Below, piece by piece: positions 25,172 to 33,374 of a stretch of DNA of 64,000 nucleotides (the stretch's first letter is position 1; each line of letters opens with the position of its first letter). The translations under genes were made by a program, and so were the position numbers. Origin of the DNA: JAUIAS01 sp030425395. Lineage in GTDB: Bacteria > Pseudomonadota > Alphaproteobacteria > Rhodobacterales > Rhodobacteraceae. The notes under the pieces were generated by a model. That model saw only the letters and a list, made by a program, of their open reading frames with translations, did not search any database and was not told the origin of the DNA. The stretch lies in NCBI GenBank assembly GCA_043553855.1, contig CP121336.1:3844001-3908000 (forward strand), given 5' to 3'.

Positions 25172-25777
25172 GTGACACCAAAGTTCAACAGCTTTACCCG
25201 CTTTGCCGCCGCTGGCCTGCTGTCGCTGACCACAGCGCTGTCCGCGCCGGTTTCGGCGCAGGAGACCGCCACAACCACGGATGCCCAGACCGGGCTTGAT
25301 TTGGGCACGCAGGCGGAACCGCGCCCAGGCGAAAGATATTCCAAGGAAAAGATCGGCGATTGGGATCTGGCTTGCATCAAGACCGAAACCGACGAGGATC
25401 CCTGTTCTTTGTTGCAGATCCTGACCGACGACAGTGACAATCCGGTCGCCGAAGTCTCGGTGTTCCGCCTTGAAGGCGATGGTCCGGCGGTCGCAGGGGC
25501 CACAATCGTCGTACCGCTAGAAGTGCTGTTGCCAGCGCAACTGACCATTGGTGTCGATGGGGCTGCCGGGAAACGCTACAACTATTCCTTCTGCAACCCG
25601 GTGGGATGCTACGCCCAGATCGGCTTTACCGCTGAGGACATCGAAGCGTTCAAGAAGGGCGGTGCGGCAACCGTTACGGTGGTCCCTGCCCCGGCCCCCG
25701 ATCAGCAGGTGGTTCTTGAGATGTCGCTCAAGGGGTTTACCGCGGGCTATGAGAAATCTGACGTGGTGCCGAACTGA
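25172..25777 (+). CDS. invasion-associated locus B (IalB) family protein
   Basis: 201-residue exported protein. Signal peptide at about 1-30 (AAAGLLSLTTALSAPVSAQ), then an acidic/Thr-rich linker and the IalB domain, beginning near ERYSKEKIGDWDLACIK, with cysteines in LACIK, DPCSLL and SFCNPVGCYAQIGF likely forming disulfides. IalB was named for a Bartonella protein; in free-living alphaproteobacteria the role is unknown. The start codon is GTG at 25172, with GGAG 6 nt upstream. A terminator follows 23 nt after the stop. Confidence 0.88.
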   Translation: MTPKFNSFTRFAAAGLLSLTTALSAPVSAQETATTTDAQTGLDLGTQAEPRPGERYSKEKIGDWDLACIKTETDEDPCSLLQILTDDSDNPVAEVSVFRLEGDGPAVAGATIVVPLEVLLPAQLTIGVDGAAGKRYNYSFCNPVGCYAQIGFTAEDIEAFKKGGAATVTVVPAPAPDQQVVLEMSLKGFTAGYEKSDVVPN

Positions 25778-25800
25778 GGCAGCCCGAACGAATGTGAAAA

Positions 25801-25829
25801 GGCCCCTGCGGTTGCGGGGGTCTTTTTTT
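25801..25829 (+). terminator. intrinsic terminator behind ialB-like gene
   Basis: Nine-pair stem (GGCCCCTGC / GCGGGGGTC, two wobble pairs), tetraloop GGTT, followed by seven T. Confidence 0.9.
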
Positions 25830-25883
25830 GTGGCCGGTGGTCCGTTGGATGCCCGAGCGGTCGCCCCGCGGGGGCGGAGAAAT

Positions 25884-25940
25884 GGGGGCGCTGCCCCCGG
25901 CCCTGCGGGCCTCCCCCGGAGTATTTTGGGCCAGAAGAAG
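25884..25940 (+). repeat. interspersed repeat, family B copy
   Basis: Inverted repeat GGGGGCGCTGCCCCC, a second small hairpin GGCCCTGCGGGCC, then CTCCCCCGGAGTATTTTGGG and CCAGAAGAAG. It sits between the convergent stops of the ialB-like and ketosynthase genes. Other copies are at 31252-31309, 36201-36232 and 36247-36309. Confidence 0.88.
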
Positions 25941-25982
25941 GGCCCCCGCGCGACAGGCGTGATGATCAGAGAGACGTCGGGA

Positions 25983-27191
25983 TCAGATACGGGCGATGGC
26001 CAGCACCGCGTTCAGCCCGCCAAATGCAAAGGCATTGGACAGGGCCACGTCTATGCGGGCCTCGCGCGCCGTATTGGGGACCACATCGAGCGCGCATTCG
26101 GGATCGGGTTCTTCGTAGCCGATGGTCGGAGCCACCACCCCGTCGCGCACCGCCATGATGCAGGCCAGCAGTTCCACTGCCCCCGTGCCGCCGATCAGAT
26201 GGCCGTGCATGGATTTCGTCGATGAGATCATCAGCGTGTCGGCATGCGCGCCGAAGGCATCGGCGACGGCGGCGCATTCGGTTTTGTCATTGGCGGCTGT
26301 GCCGGTGCCATGGGCGTTGATATAGCCGACGCGCGTCGGATCCAGACGCCCATCGCGCAGCGCACCGGAAATGGCACGGGCCGCGCCCTGTTTGGAGGGC
26401 ATCACGATGTCGGCGGCATCCGAGGTCATTGCATACCCCATGACTTCGCACAGGATGTCGGCACCTCTTGCGCGGGCGTGTTCGTAGTCCTCGAAGACAA
26501 AGATACCGGCACCTTCGCCCTGCACCATTCCGTTGCGATTTGCGCTGAACGGGCGGCAGGCATCACGTGACATCACGCGCAGACCTTCCCACGCCTTGAC
26601 CCCACCAAAGCAGAGCATGGATTCAGATCCGCCGGTGATCATCACAGGGGCCAGCCCCGAGCGCACCATTTCAAATGCCTGCGCCATGGCGTGGTTGGAC
26701 GAGGCACAGGCCGTTGACACGGTGAAGGACGGACCGCGCAGGTTCCATTCCATCGACACATGCGACGCGGCGGCGTTGTTCATCAGCTTGGGCACCACGA
26801 ACGGGTGCACCCGGTTCTTGCCCTCTTCATAAACGGCGCGGTAATTGTCGTCCCATGTGCTGACCCCGCCTCCGGCTGTGCCGAGCACCACGCCCGACCG
26901 GTCCGCAAGCGGGCCGGAAAACTCAAGCCCCGCCTGTTCTATGGCCTCGCGGGCGGCGGTCAGGGTGAATTGGGTAAAGCGATCGTAAAGCGATATCTGC
27001 TGGCGGTTAAAACGGCCTTCGGCCTCGAAGCCGCGCACCTGGCCGCCTATGGTGATGGCCAGCCGGTCAACATCGCGGAAATCCAGCGGACCGATCCCGC
27101 AGGTGCCCGCGCGCATCGCAGCCAGCGTATCGGGGACGTTGTGGCCAAGGGCATTGATCGTGCCCGCGCCGGTGATGACAACCCGTTTCAT
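25983..27191 (-). CDS. beta-ketoacyl-ACP synthase, FabF-like
   Basis: 402-residue condensing enzyme of the FabF/FabB type. Catalytic triad C162 (VSTACASSNH), H294 (INAHGTGTA) and H331 (MHGHLIGGTG), with K326 in STKSMHG, all present. The start at 27191 is the ATG of MKRVVITGAGTINALG, the standard family N-terminus. It lies 28 nt after a dedicated acyl carrier protein gene and downstream of lpxD, suggesting that it builds an acyl chain for lipid A rather than acting as the housekeeping FabF. That specialisation is inferred; normally fabF would sit with fabD-fabG-acpP. Confidence 0.93.
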   Translation of the reverse strand: MKRVVITGAGTINALGHNVPDTLAAMRAGTCGIGPLDFRDVDRLAITIGGQVRGFEAEGRFNRQQISLYDRFTQFTLTAAREAIEQAGLEFSGPLADRSGVVLGTAGGGVSTWDDNYRAVYEEGKNRVHPFVVPKLMNNAAASHVSMEWNLRGPSFTVSTACASSNHAMAQAFEMVRSGLAPVMITGGSESMLCFGGVKAWEGLRVMSRDACRPFSANRNGMVQGEGAGIFVFEDYEHARARGADILCEVMGYAMTSDAADIVMPSKQGAARAISGALRDGRLDPTRVGYINAHGTGTAANDKTECAAVADAFGAHADTLMISSTKSMHGHLIGGTGAVELLACIMAVRDGVVAPTIGYEEPDPECALDVVPNTAREARIDVALSNAFAFGGLNAVLAIARI

Positions 27192-27219
27192 CCTGTGCCC
27201 CTGTGATAGACGATCGGGA

Positions 27220-27480
27220 TCAGCCCGCCTTTTCGGCCACCAACCGTTCGATGCCCGCGATAATGCTGGCGACATTGGTGATGTCGAATTCGCTTTTGTC
27301 CGGTTCGTTTGCGTTGAACGGGATGGTGATATCAAAGGCTTCTTCGATGGCGAATATGCTTTCCACCAGCCCCAGGCTGTCAATGCCGAGATCCTCAAGC
27401 GTGCTGTCCCGGGTGACATCCGATGGGTCCAGAACCGCCTGTTCGGCGACGATCTCGATGACCTTGTCGGCGACGTTCAT
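27220..27480 (-). CDS. acyl carrier protein, probably specialised
   Basis: 86-residue acidic four-helix protein. S35 in LGIDSLGLVES is the phosphopantetheine attachment site. The sequence differs from a housekeeping AcpP: the helix III region reads PFNANEPDKSEFDITNVASI, and the residue after DSL is G rather than D. It sits between lpxD (31 nt) and a ketosynthase (28 nt), reminiscent in layout of the rhizobial acpXL loci that make unusual lipid A acyl chains, although its sequence is not clearly AcpXL. Confidence 0.92.
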   Translation of the reverse strand: MNVADKVIEIVAEQAVLDPSDVTRDSTLEDLGIDSLGLVESIFAIEEAFDITIPFNANEPDKSEFDITNVASIIAGIERLVAEKAG

Positions 27481-27511
27481 GGTTGGATCCTTTTGCTGAT
27501 CTGCGGCTGAT

Positions 27512-28615
27512 TTAGTGTTTGTCGCCGCTTTTGAAAACAGCCTTTTTCAACTCTGCGATATCGCGCAAGAGCCTCGGCAGGCGACGCAGGGATTTGTAGA
27601 TCTCAAGCTGGCTGTCCATTTTGGTTGCAGGATAGCCCAGCATCACGCGGCCTGCGGGCACATTGGCCAGAACCTTTGTCGCGCCGCCGGTGATCACGTT
27701 GTCACCGATAAAAAGGTTGTCGCCAACGCCGGTTTGGCCACCTAGAACAACGTTGTTGCCCACGACGGTGGATCCGGCCACCCCGACCTGACCGCAGATC
27801 AGACAATCATTGCCCATTCGCACATTATGGCCGATATGGGCAAAATTGTCGAACTTGCACCCGTTGCCGATGATCGTGTCGCGGATGGTGCCATTGTCGA
27901 TGGTGGCATTGGCCCCCATTTCCACATCATCACCCAGACGCACCGCACCCAAAGAATGGATACGCACATAGCTTTGGGACGCTATATCACCCTGATCGCC
28001 CAGAGTTTCACGGGCCCGTTCGATGCCGGACACTTCGGGCGTGACAAAGGAAAACCCGTCGCCACCGAGCCGGGCGCCCGGTTGCGCAATAAACCGCGCG
28101 CCGATGGTCACGCGGGCACCAATGCTGACCATTTCGCGCAGAAACCCGGCCTCGCCGAGCGTGGCGTCCATTCCAATGAAACAATGCGGACCGATGATTG
28201 ATCCCGCCCCGATCCGCGCGCGCGGTCCCACAATCGACATGGGCCCGATGGTGACATCCTCCCCGATGTCGGCGCTGGGATCGATCAGGGCGCTGGGATG
28301 GATACCGGTGCCAAACCCGGCGTCAAAACCCTGGCCCGGGTCCAGCATGGACGTCATCCGCGCCATCGCCAGACGCGGACGTGCGGGAAAGATCGCAGCC
28401 CTTAGGCCGAGTGCCCGATAATCCGCCCCATCCCACAGCATCGCCGCCAGCGCCGACCCATCGGACAGGGAGCCCGCATATCGCGGCGACATTGCCATTG
28501 CCAGATCATCCGGCCCGGCATCGGCAGGTTCCGCCGCCCGCGCGATGATCATATCGGTTTCACCGGCGCATTGCGCGCCGATCTGCCGTGCGATATCGGC
28601 GATGGTGTAGCCCAT
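27512..28615 (-). CDS. lpxD: UDP-3-O-acylglucosamine N-acyltransferase LpxD
   Basis: 367-residue lipid A enzyme adding the second 3-hydroxyacyl chain to UDP-3-O-acyl-glucosamine. A uridine-binding N-terminal domain (about 1-110) is followed by left-handed beta-helix hexapeptides (HPSALIDPSADIGEDVTIGP onward). The expected general-base histidine lies in CKFDNFAHIGHNVRMG. A C-terminal helix with IYKSLRRLPRLLRDIAELKK follows. The ATG at 28615 is preceded by GAGG at 8 nt. The gene is separated from the fabZ-lpxA-lpxI-lpxB cluster by about 22 kb and accompanied by its own ACP and ketosynthase. Confidence 0.94.
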   Translation of the reverse strand: MGYTIADIARQIGAQCAGETDMIIARAAEPADAGPDDLAMAMSPRYAGSLSDGSALAAMLWDGADYRALGLRAAIFPARPRLAMARMTSMLDPGQGFDAGFGTGIHPSALIDPSADIGEDVTIGPMSIVGPRARIGAGSIIGPHCFIGMDATLGEAGFLREMVSIGARVTIGARFIAQPGARLGGDGFSFVTPEVSGIERARETLGDQGDIASQSYVRIHSLGAVRLGDDVEMGANATIDNGTIRDTIIGNGCKFDNFAHIGHNVRMGNDCLICGQVGVAGSTVVGNNVVLGGQTGVGDNLFIGDNVITGGATKVLANVPAGRVMLGYPATKMDSQLEIYKSLRRLPRLLRDIAELKKAVFKSGDKH

Positions 28616-28649
28616 GAACAAGCCTCGCTTTAGCCCTTTGGCCGCAGGC

Positions 28650-30254
28650 TTACCCTCGAATGGCGTTCAGGGCCACCCCTGCCTGTTCCAGCGCATCCCA
28701 GATTTTGCGATCCCGTCCATAGACATCGCGGCGGTATTCCATCCCGCCCTTGGGCGCGCTGATGGCGGTGCGATAGATCAGGTGAACCGGCAAAGGTTCG
28801 CGGAGGTCCACTTGCGTTTCGCGACCCGTCCCCAGGACCTCATGGAAGTAATCCACCGGATTGTCACGCTGCTGCGACAGAAGCGCATAGGCAAATTCAA
28901 ACGGCTGCGCCAGACGGATGCAGCCATGGGAATAGGCCCGCACTTCACGCGAAAACAGGTGTTTCTGCGGGGTGTCGTGCAGATAGATGTTATGCTTGTT
29001 GGGGAACATGAACTTGACCAGTCCAAGCGCATTGGAACGGCCCGGCGGCTGGCGCATGGCAAAGGGAAAACTGCGCGAAGAAAACTGCGTGAAATCCACG
29101 CTTGACCGATTGACCACGCGTCCACGGGAATCCGTGATTTGCAGATGGCCCACGGCGTTGGGGTTCTTTTGCAGTACCGGCAGATATTCCTTGGTGATGA
29201 TCGACCGGGGCACGTGCCAGCTTGGGTTGATGATCATGTGTTCCATGACATCCGAAAACTCAGGCGATCGACGGTCGGCGTCACGGTGGCCCACAACCGA
29301 GCGTGTCTGAAACACCAAACGGTCATCATCCATGATCTTGGCATGGAAATCGGCGAGGTTAACGATAACATGCCGGTCGCCGCGATCCCGGTTGAACCAG
29401 CGTTCCCGCTCCATTGCGACGTGGATGGCCCGAAGACGCGCATCGGGGGATACGTTGATTTCCCCGATCGTCCCGTCACCTGCGACCCCGTCCACTTCGA
29501 GACCATGGGCAAGTTGAAACGCACGCACCGCCTCTGAAATCGCTTCGTCATATGTGGCCGTTGCGCTGCGCCCAAGAAAGCCCATTGCCTGAAGCCGGTT
29601 GCGCAATTCGATCACACGATTGCCCCGATCACCGGGTTCCAGCTTGCCAGATGGCACCGTTGGCCCCCAGCCACCGGCCCGAATTCGGGCCTGAAGGCGC
29701 AGCTTTTCTTTCATCAGTGCGCGGTATTCGTGGGTTTGTGGCGGCAGGTTTGCGATATAATCCACCGGATCCGCCTGGGCAAAGCTCGCCAAAAGCGCAT
29801 TGCGATCCCGATAGGGAACCTCGCGCACGATCCCTTTGTCGATCCGTGACGGCACCAGAAACCCGGTTTGCACGTCACGGGCATATTGCAGGAAGACGCG
29901 GCTCAACTCGACCTCGACCGCCCCCAGATCGCGCGTGCTGCGGGCCCGGCTGAGTTGCGACAACAGCCCGTCAACGTCATACCGCTCAACCGGCAAACCA
30001 TGCACCCCGGCCCCGCGCAACGCGGCAAACAGAGCTTTGCGCCGCGCCTCATAGACAGGCCCGGTTCCGGTCCAGACCGGCGCATAGACCTGCGCACGAT
30101 AGAACGCGGCGATGTCGCGATCTTCGGCGGCGTGTTCGGCGATGGCCTGTTTATGCGCCGTCACCTGCGCCACCGCGGGCGCTGCGGTCAGCGCCACCGC
30201 AAGGGCCGCCCCCGCAACGCATCTCCGGGCAAAAACAACCGTCGTCGAGAACAT
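28650..30254 (-). CDS. L,D-transpeptidase, YcbB/LdtD-like
   Basis: 534-residue periplasmic enzyme. Signal peptide about 1-29 (VAGAALAVALTAAPAVA). Order: N-terminal scaffold, a peptidoglycan-binding domain near 200-275 (GDRGNRVIELRNRLQAMGFL ... AVRAFQLAHGLEVDGVAG), then the YkuD catalytic domain with C445 in SHGCIRL. It forms 3-3 cross-links in peptidoglycan or anchors proteins to it. It lies 34 nt before lpxD on the same strand and is divergent from a MepK-like gene, the same functional pairing as ldtD-mepK (ycbB-ycbK) in Escherichia coli. Confidence 0.94.
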   Translation of the reverse strand: MFSTTVVFARRCVAGAALAVALTAAPAVAQVTAHKQAIAEHAAEDRDIAAFYRAQVYAPVWTGTGPVYEARRKALFAALRGAGVHGLPVERYDVDGLLSQLSRARSTRDLGAVEVELSRVFLQYARDVQTGFLVPSRIDKGIVREVPYRDRNALLASFAQADPVDYIANLPPQTHEYRALMKEKLRLQARIRAGGWGPTVPSGKLEPGDRGNRVIELRNRLQAMGFLGRSATATYDEAISEAVRAFQLAHGLEVDGVAGDGTIGEINVSPDARLRAIHVAMERERWFNRDRGDRHVIVNLADFHAKIMDDDRLVFQTRSVVGHRDADRRSPEFSDVMEHMIINPSWHVPRSIITKEYLPVLQKNPNAVGHLQITDSRGRVVNRSSVDFTQFSSRSFPFAMRQPPGRSNALGLVKFMFPNKHNIYLHDTPQKHLFSREVRAYSHGCIRLAQPFEFAYALLSQQRDNPVDYFHEVLGTGRETQVDLREPLPVHLIYRTAISAPKGGMEYRRDVYGRDRKIWDALEQAGVALNAIRG

Positions 30255-30634
30255 GAACCACCGCCTTTATCAAACTCGAACAATACACCCATCGTTTCCG
30301 AGCCCCTCGCGCGTGTCCATTCACAAAATGATGAGAAATTGCATTTATCCCTATGTGTTGCGTGGTTATGGCGCTGAAACACGAAATGAGGACAACTTGG
30401 CCCGAACTTTGCAGGTTTTCGACGAGGATAACATAAATTGATCATCCACGATCGCCCCCTGCACCGGCTTCGCTTGCGCAAGAAATCGCCTAAAACTCTT
30501 GTTACAGCACGGTAGCAAAAATCACGCCTTGGCGCACGAATCATCCTGTGCCATACATTTGCGCGACTGGGGGGTCATAACGCGTCTGTAACATCGGGCG
30601 CTGGCAGGAAAAAACGTACGGGACATAGCCGACG
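30255..30634. other. 380-bp divergent gap between ldtD-like and mepK-like genes
   Basis: AT-richer than the flanks. A weak plus-strand promoter-like pair (TTGCAG, 17 bp, CATAAA) is visible near 30411-30439. No small RNA terminator and no convincing short gene was seen; a 37-codon plus-strand frame starting at 30328 lacks a ribosome-binding site. Confidence 0.5.
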
Positions 30635-31204
30635 ATGACTGAGAATACTTCAACCGGAATTTCCCGGCGCGCATTGCTGGGGGCTTTCGCCGCCACCGCG
30701 CTGACCGCAGCGCCGACGTTTTCCCAAGCTGCAGGGTTCCTGCGCGGCGCGGGCGATATTCGCCGCATTCGCATGTATTCGGGCCGCACCGGCGAACGGC
30801 TGGACATGGTCTACTGGATCGAAGGCGACTACATCAAAGACGCGCTGGCCGAGATCAATCATTTCATGCGGGACTGGCGCACCGATCAGGTCAAGCCCAT
30901 CGACACTCGAACCATCGACATCATGGCCGCGTCCCACAATCTGCTGGATACAAACGACCCCTACATGATGCTTTCGGGTTACCGCAGCCCGCAAACCAAT
31001 GCCAAGCTCCGGTCGCGGTCGCGCGGTGTTGCCAAGAATTCCCTGCACATGAAAGGTCAGGCTGCCGATCTGCGCCTGTCATCGCGTTCGGTATCTCAGG
31101 TGTTTCGCGCGGCCACGGCCTGCAACGCGGGCGGGGTCGGCAAATACAGCCGCTCGAACTTCGTGCACATGGATTGCGGCGTGGTTCGCACCTGGGGCGG
31201 CTAA
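30635..31204 (+). CDS. MepK-like (YcbK/DUF882) peptidoglycan endopeptidase
   Basis: 189-residue exported protein of the YcbK/DUF882 family, related to M15 peptidases. The N-terminus SRRALLGAFAATALTAAPTF is a twin-arginine (Tat) type signal. Zinc-ligand candidates are the histidine and aspartate in LHMKGQAADLR and the histidine in FVHMDCG. In Escherichia coli MepK cleaves 3-3 cross-links made by L,D-transpeptidases; the divergent LdtD-like gene supports the same role here. Confidence 0.9.
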   Translation: MTENTSTGISRRALLGAFAATALTAAPTFSQAAGFLRGAGDIRRIRMYSGRTGERLDMVYWIEGDYIKDALAEINHFMRDWRTDQVKPIDTRTIDIMAASHNLLDTNDPYMMLSGYRSPQTNAKLRSRSRGVAKNSLHMKGQAADLRLSSRSVSQVFRAATACNAGGVGKYSRSNFVHMDCGVVRTWGG

Positions 31205-31251
31205 GCGCCGCCAAACCCGTCCATACAAAAAACGTTCTGACCAAAAGCTGC

Positions 31252-31309
31252 GCTTCTTCTGGCTCAAAATACTCCGGGGGAGGCCCAAAGGGCCGGGGGC
31301 AGAGCCCCC
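31252..31309 (-). repeat. interspersed repeat, family B copy
   Basis: Between the convergent stops of the mepK-like and RDD genes. It reads GCTTCTTCTGGCTCAAAATA, then CTCCGGGGGAGGC, a small AGGCCCAAAGGGCC hairpin and GGGGGCAGAGCCCCC. Compared with 25884-25940 it is in the opposite orientation. Confidence 0.88.
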
Positions 31310-31338
31310 AATCACGCAACGACAGCCGCAAGGCACCT

Positions 31339-32058
31339 TTATCTGGAACCGCTCTGCCCCGCTTCGATCCGGGCCAGAATTCGGTCGCTCATGGTGGATT
31401 TCCGCGCCATCGCCTGCGCAGGGGCCGTGGGCGGCTTTGACAACGCGCGATCCAGGCCGGCACGATCCATAGACATGCCCACATTCGGTCGCGCCTGCGC
31501 GATAGCCGCTGTCGCCTTGGCACGCACAACAACGCAGCGCGCAACCTTGTCATGCAAGCCCTGTTTGCGCCGCGTCCATCCGATCATGAACACTCCGATA
31601 TAAAGCGTAAGCAACGACAAAAGCTTGCCAAAATGGCGCGCCGTTGCCCACCAAAACCCGATCCGCCCCCCATCGGCATCCACCACCTGCAACCCGAGAA
31701 ACTTCTTGCCAAAGGTTGCTTGATGAACCGACGCCTCCATCAGGGCAAAATACAGCCAAGCCACAATCAGCCCCACAAAACCGCCCGTCGCCTGCCCCAT
31801 CAGGGTCAGATCGGCGGCGGACACGCGATTGCCAAAGGCCACGCCCAGACCATACCCGACAAGCGCCGAGGGCCCGAGCGCCAGCCCGGCCACCGCGATA
31901 CCATCCACAATGGTGGCAATCGCCCGCCGCCAGAACCCGGCATAGGCAAAGCGGTCATCCTGATTGGGTATTTTCCAAAGCGAATACAGCCCGATCAGAG
32001 CAGACAGGCAAAAAACCAACGCCACCCCCAAAGAGGCCAGCTCAAACACGTCAAGCAT
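31339..32058 (-). CDS. RDD family membrane protein
   Basis: 239-residue protein with an N-terminal hydrophobic segment (about 7-25) and an RDD domain at about 40-175: FAYAGFWRRAIATIVDGIAV, a second helix pair, and TFGKKFLGLQVVDADG. RDD proteins are small inner-membrane proteins of mostly unknown function, some linked to ion transport. The C-terminal 60 residues are soluble and Ala/Arg-rich. The ATG at 32058 has GGAG 7 nt upstream; longer in-frame starts lack one. Confidence 0.85.
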   Translation of the reverse strand: MLDVFELASLGVALVFCLSALIGLYSLWKIPNQDDRFAYAGFWRRAIATIVDGIAVAGLALGPSALVGYGLGVAFGNRVSAADLTLMGQATGGFVGLIVAWLYFALMEASVHQATFGKKFLGLQVVDADGGRIGFWWATARHFGKLLSLLTLYIGVFMIGWTRRKQGLHDKVARCVVVRAKATAAIAQARPNVGMSMDRAGLDRALSKPPTAPAQAMARKSTMSDRILARIEAGQSGSR

Positions 32059-32202
32059 TCCCGTCTCCACGAACCGATCCGCGTGCACGAACGAACAGCT
32101 TCTGTCAGTCCGCGCCTGTGTTCCGCGCAATCCAGCCTATACCGGGACATCAGATAACGCAAAATGCCTGCGCGCGAACAGGATTTCATTCCACAAGAAC
32201 CG

Positions 32203-32232
32203 AAAAAGCGCGGCCCCGAAGGACCGCGCTTT
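32203..32232 (-). terminator. intrinsic terminator behind rpsI
   Basis: On the minus strand, AAAGCGCGGTCC-TTCG-GGGCCGCGCTTTTT forms a stem capped by a TTCG tetraloop with a T-run, 26 nt after the rpsI stop. Confidence 0.88.
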
Positions 32233-32258
32233 GCCAAGGCTGAAAATTGGCTGAACGA

Positions 32259-32747
32259 TCAGCGCTTGGAGAACTGGAAGCTCTTGCGGGCTTTCGCCTT
32301 GCCGTACTTCTTCCGCTCGACGACGCGGCTGTCGCGGGTAAGGAAACCTGCCGCTTTCAGCGCGCCACGCAGGGCGGGATCATAAAGCTGAAGCGCCTTA
32401 GAGACACCGTGCTTGACAGCACCGGCCTGACCGGACAGACCGCCGCCCTTGACCGTGGCGTAGACGTCGAACTGGTCTTCGACACCGGCAACGGTGAACG
32501 GCTGACGCAGGATCATCTGCAACACCGGACGGGCAAAATAGGCCTTCATTTCCTTGCCGTTCACGGTGACCTTGCCGGAACCCGGCTTGATCCAGACACG
32601 GGCGACCGCGTCCTTCCGCTTGCCTGTTGCATAGGACCGGCCCAGTTCGTCACGAACGGGTTCGCGGGGCGCATCGAGTTGAAGCTCAACACCGGCGTCA
32701 GAGACGGCGGCCTCAAGACCTTCGAGGGATTTGATTTCGGTTGCCAT
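32259..32747 (-). CDS. rpsI: 30S ribosomal protein S9
   Basis: 162-residue small-subunit protein ending in the characteristic KYGKAKARKSFQFSKR tail, whose last residues reach the ribosomal P site. The core contains GKRKDAVARVWIKPGSGKVTVNG and GGLSGQAGAVKHG. An N-terminal extension of about 35 residues relative to Escherichia coli is normal for alphaproteobacteria. It follows rplM by 5 nt. Confidence 0.99.
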   Translation of the reverse strand: MATEIKSLEGLEAAVSDAGVELQLDAPREPVRDELGRSYATGKRKDAVARVWIKPGSGKVTVNGKEMKAYFARPVLQMILRQPFTVAGVEDQFDVYATVKGGGLSGQAGAVKHGVSKALQLYDPALRGALKAAGFLTRDSRVVERKKYGKAKARKSFQFSKR

Positions 32748-32752
32748 GTGTC

Positions 32753-33211
32753 TCAGCTCCGGGTGTTTTTCTTGTTCATGGATTTGACATCCAGAACTTC
32801 GGGGCTTTGCGCCTCGTGCGGGTGATCGCCACCGGCGTAGACACGCAGGTTGGTCATCTGCTGACGCGACAGGCGGTTGCCCGGCAGCATACGCTTGACC
32901 GCCTGAGTAACGACACGCTCGGGGTGTGCGCCTTCAAGGATCTGCGCCTTGGTGCGGGACTTGATGCCGCCCGGATGACCCGTGTGCCAGTAGAAGTGCT
33001 CATCGCGCTTCTTGCCGGTCATCTGGATCTTGTCGGCGTTGATGATGATCACGTTGTCACCCATGTCCATGTGGGGGGTGAACGACGGTTTGTGCTTGCC
33101 GCGCAGACGCATGGCAACGATCGAAGCGAGACGGCCCAGAACGACGCCCTCGGCGTCGATCAGGATCCATTTCTTCTCGATGTCTGCAGGTGTTGCAGAA
33201 AAGGTTTTCAT
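32753..33211 (-). CDS. rplM: 50S ribosomal protein L13
   Basis: 152-residue large-subunit protein. Conserved segments seen: KKWILIDAEGVVLGRLAS, GDNVIIINADKIQMTGKK and HPERVVTQAVKRMLPGN. The start at 33211 gives MKTFSATPADIEKKW, the usual alphaproteobacterial N-terminus. It is transcribed with rpsI from a clear promoter about 65 bp upstream. Confidence 0.99.
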   Translation of the reverse strand: MKTFSATPADIEKKWILIDAEGVVLGRLASIVAMRLRGKHKPSFTPHMDMGDNVIIINADKIQMTGKKRDEHFYWHTGHPGGIKSRTKAQILEGAHPERVVTQAVKRMLPGNRLSRQQMTNLRVYAGGDHPHEAQSPEVLDVKSMNKKNTRS

Positions 33212-33275
33212 GGCAGGACGATCCTGTTTGACGGTGGAAGGCGCGCAAAAGGCCCGCGCCCGAATTCGATGGGGG

Positions 33276-33304
33276 TTTCTAGACCTGCCTGTTGCCACGG
33301 TCAA
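33276..33304 (-). promoter_or_regulatory. sigma-70 type promoter of rplM-rpsI
   Basis: On the minus strand, TTGACC (33299-33304), a 17-bp spacer and TAGAAA (33276-33281), ending about 65 bp before the rplM start. Confidence 0.7.
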
Positions 33305-33374
33305 GGCCGGTAATTTCAAAATTACTAAGCCTTTTCAATGTCTTGAAAATTAGGTATCTATATACCCCAAATTT

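Noticed and set aside
30328..30441. 37-codon plus-strand frame in the ldtD-mepK divergent gap
   Set aside because: No ribosome-binding site and no hydrophobic or conserved feature; it lies in the likely promoter region.
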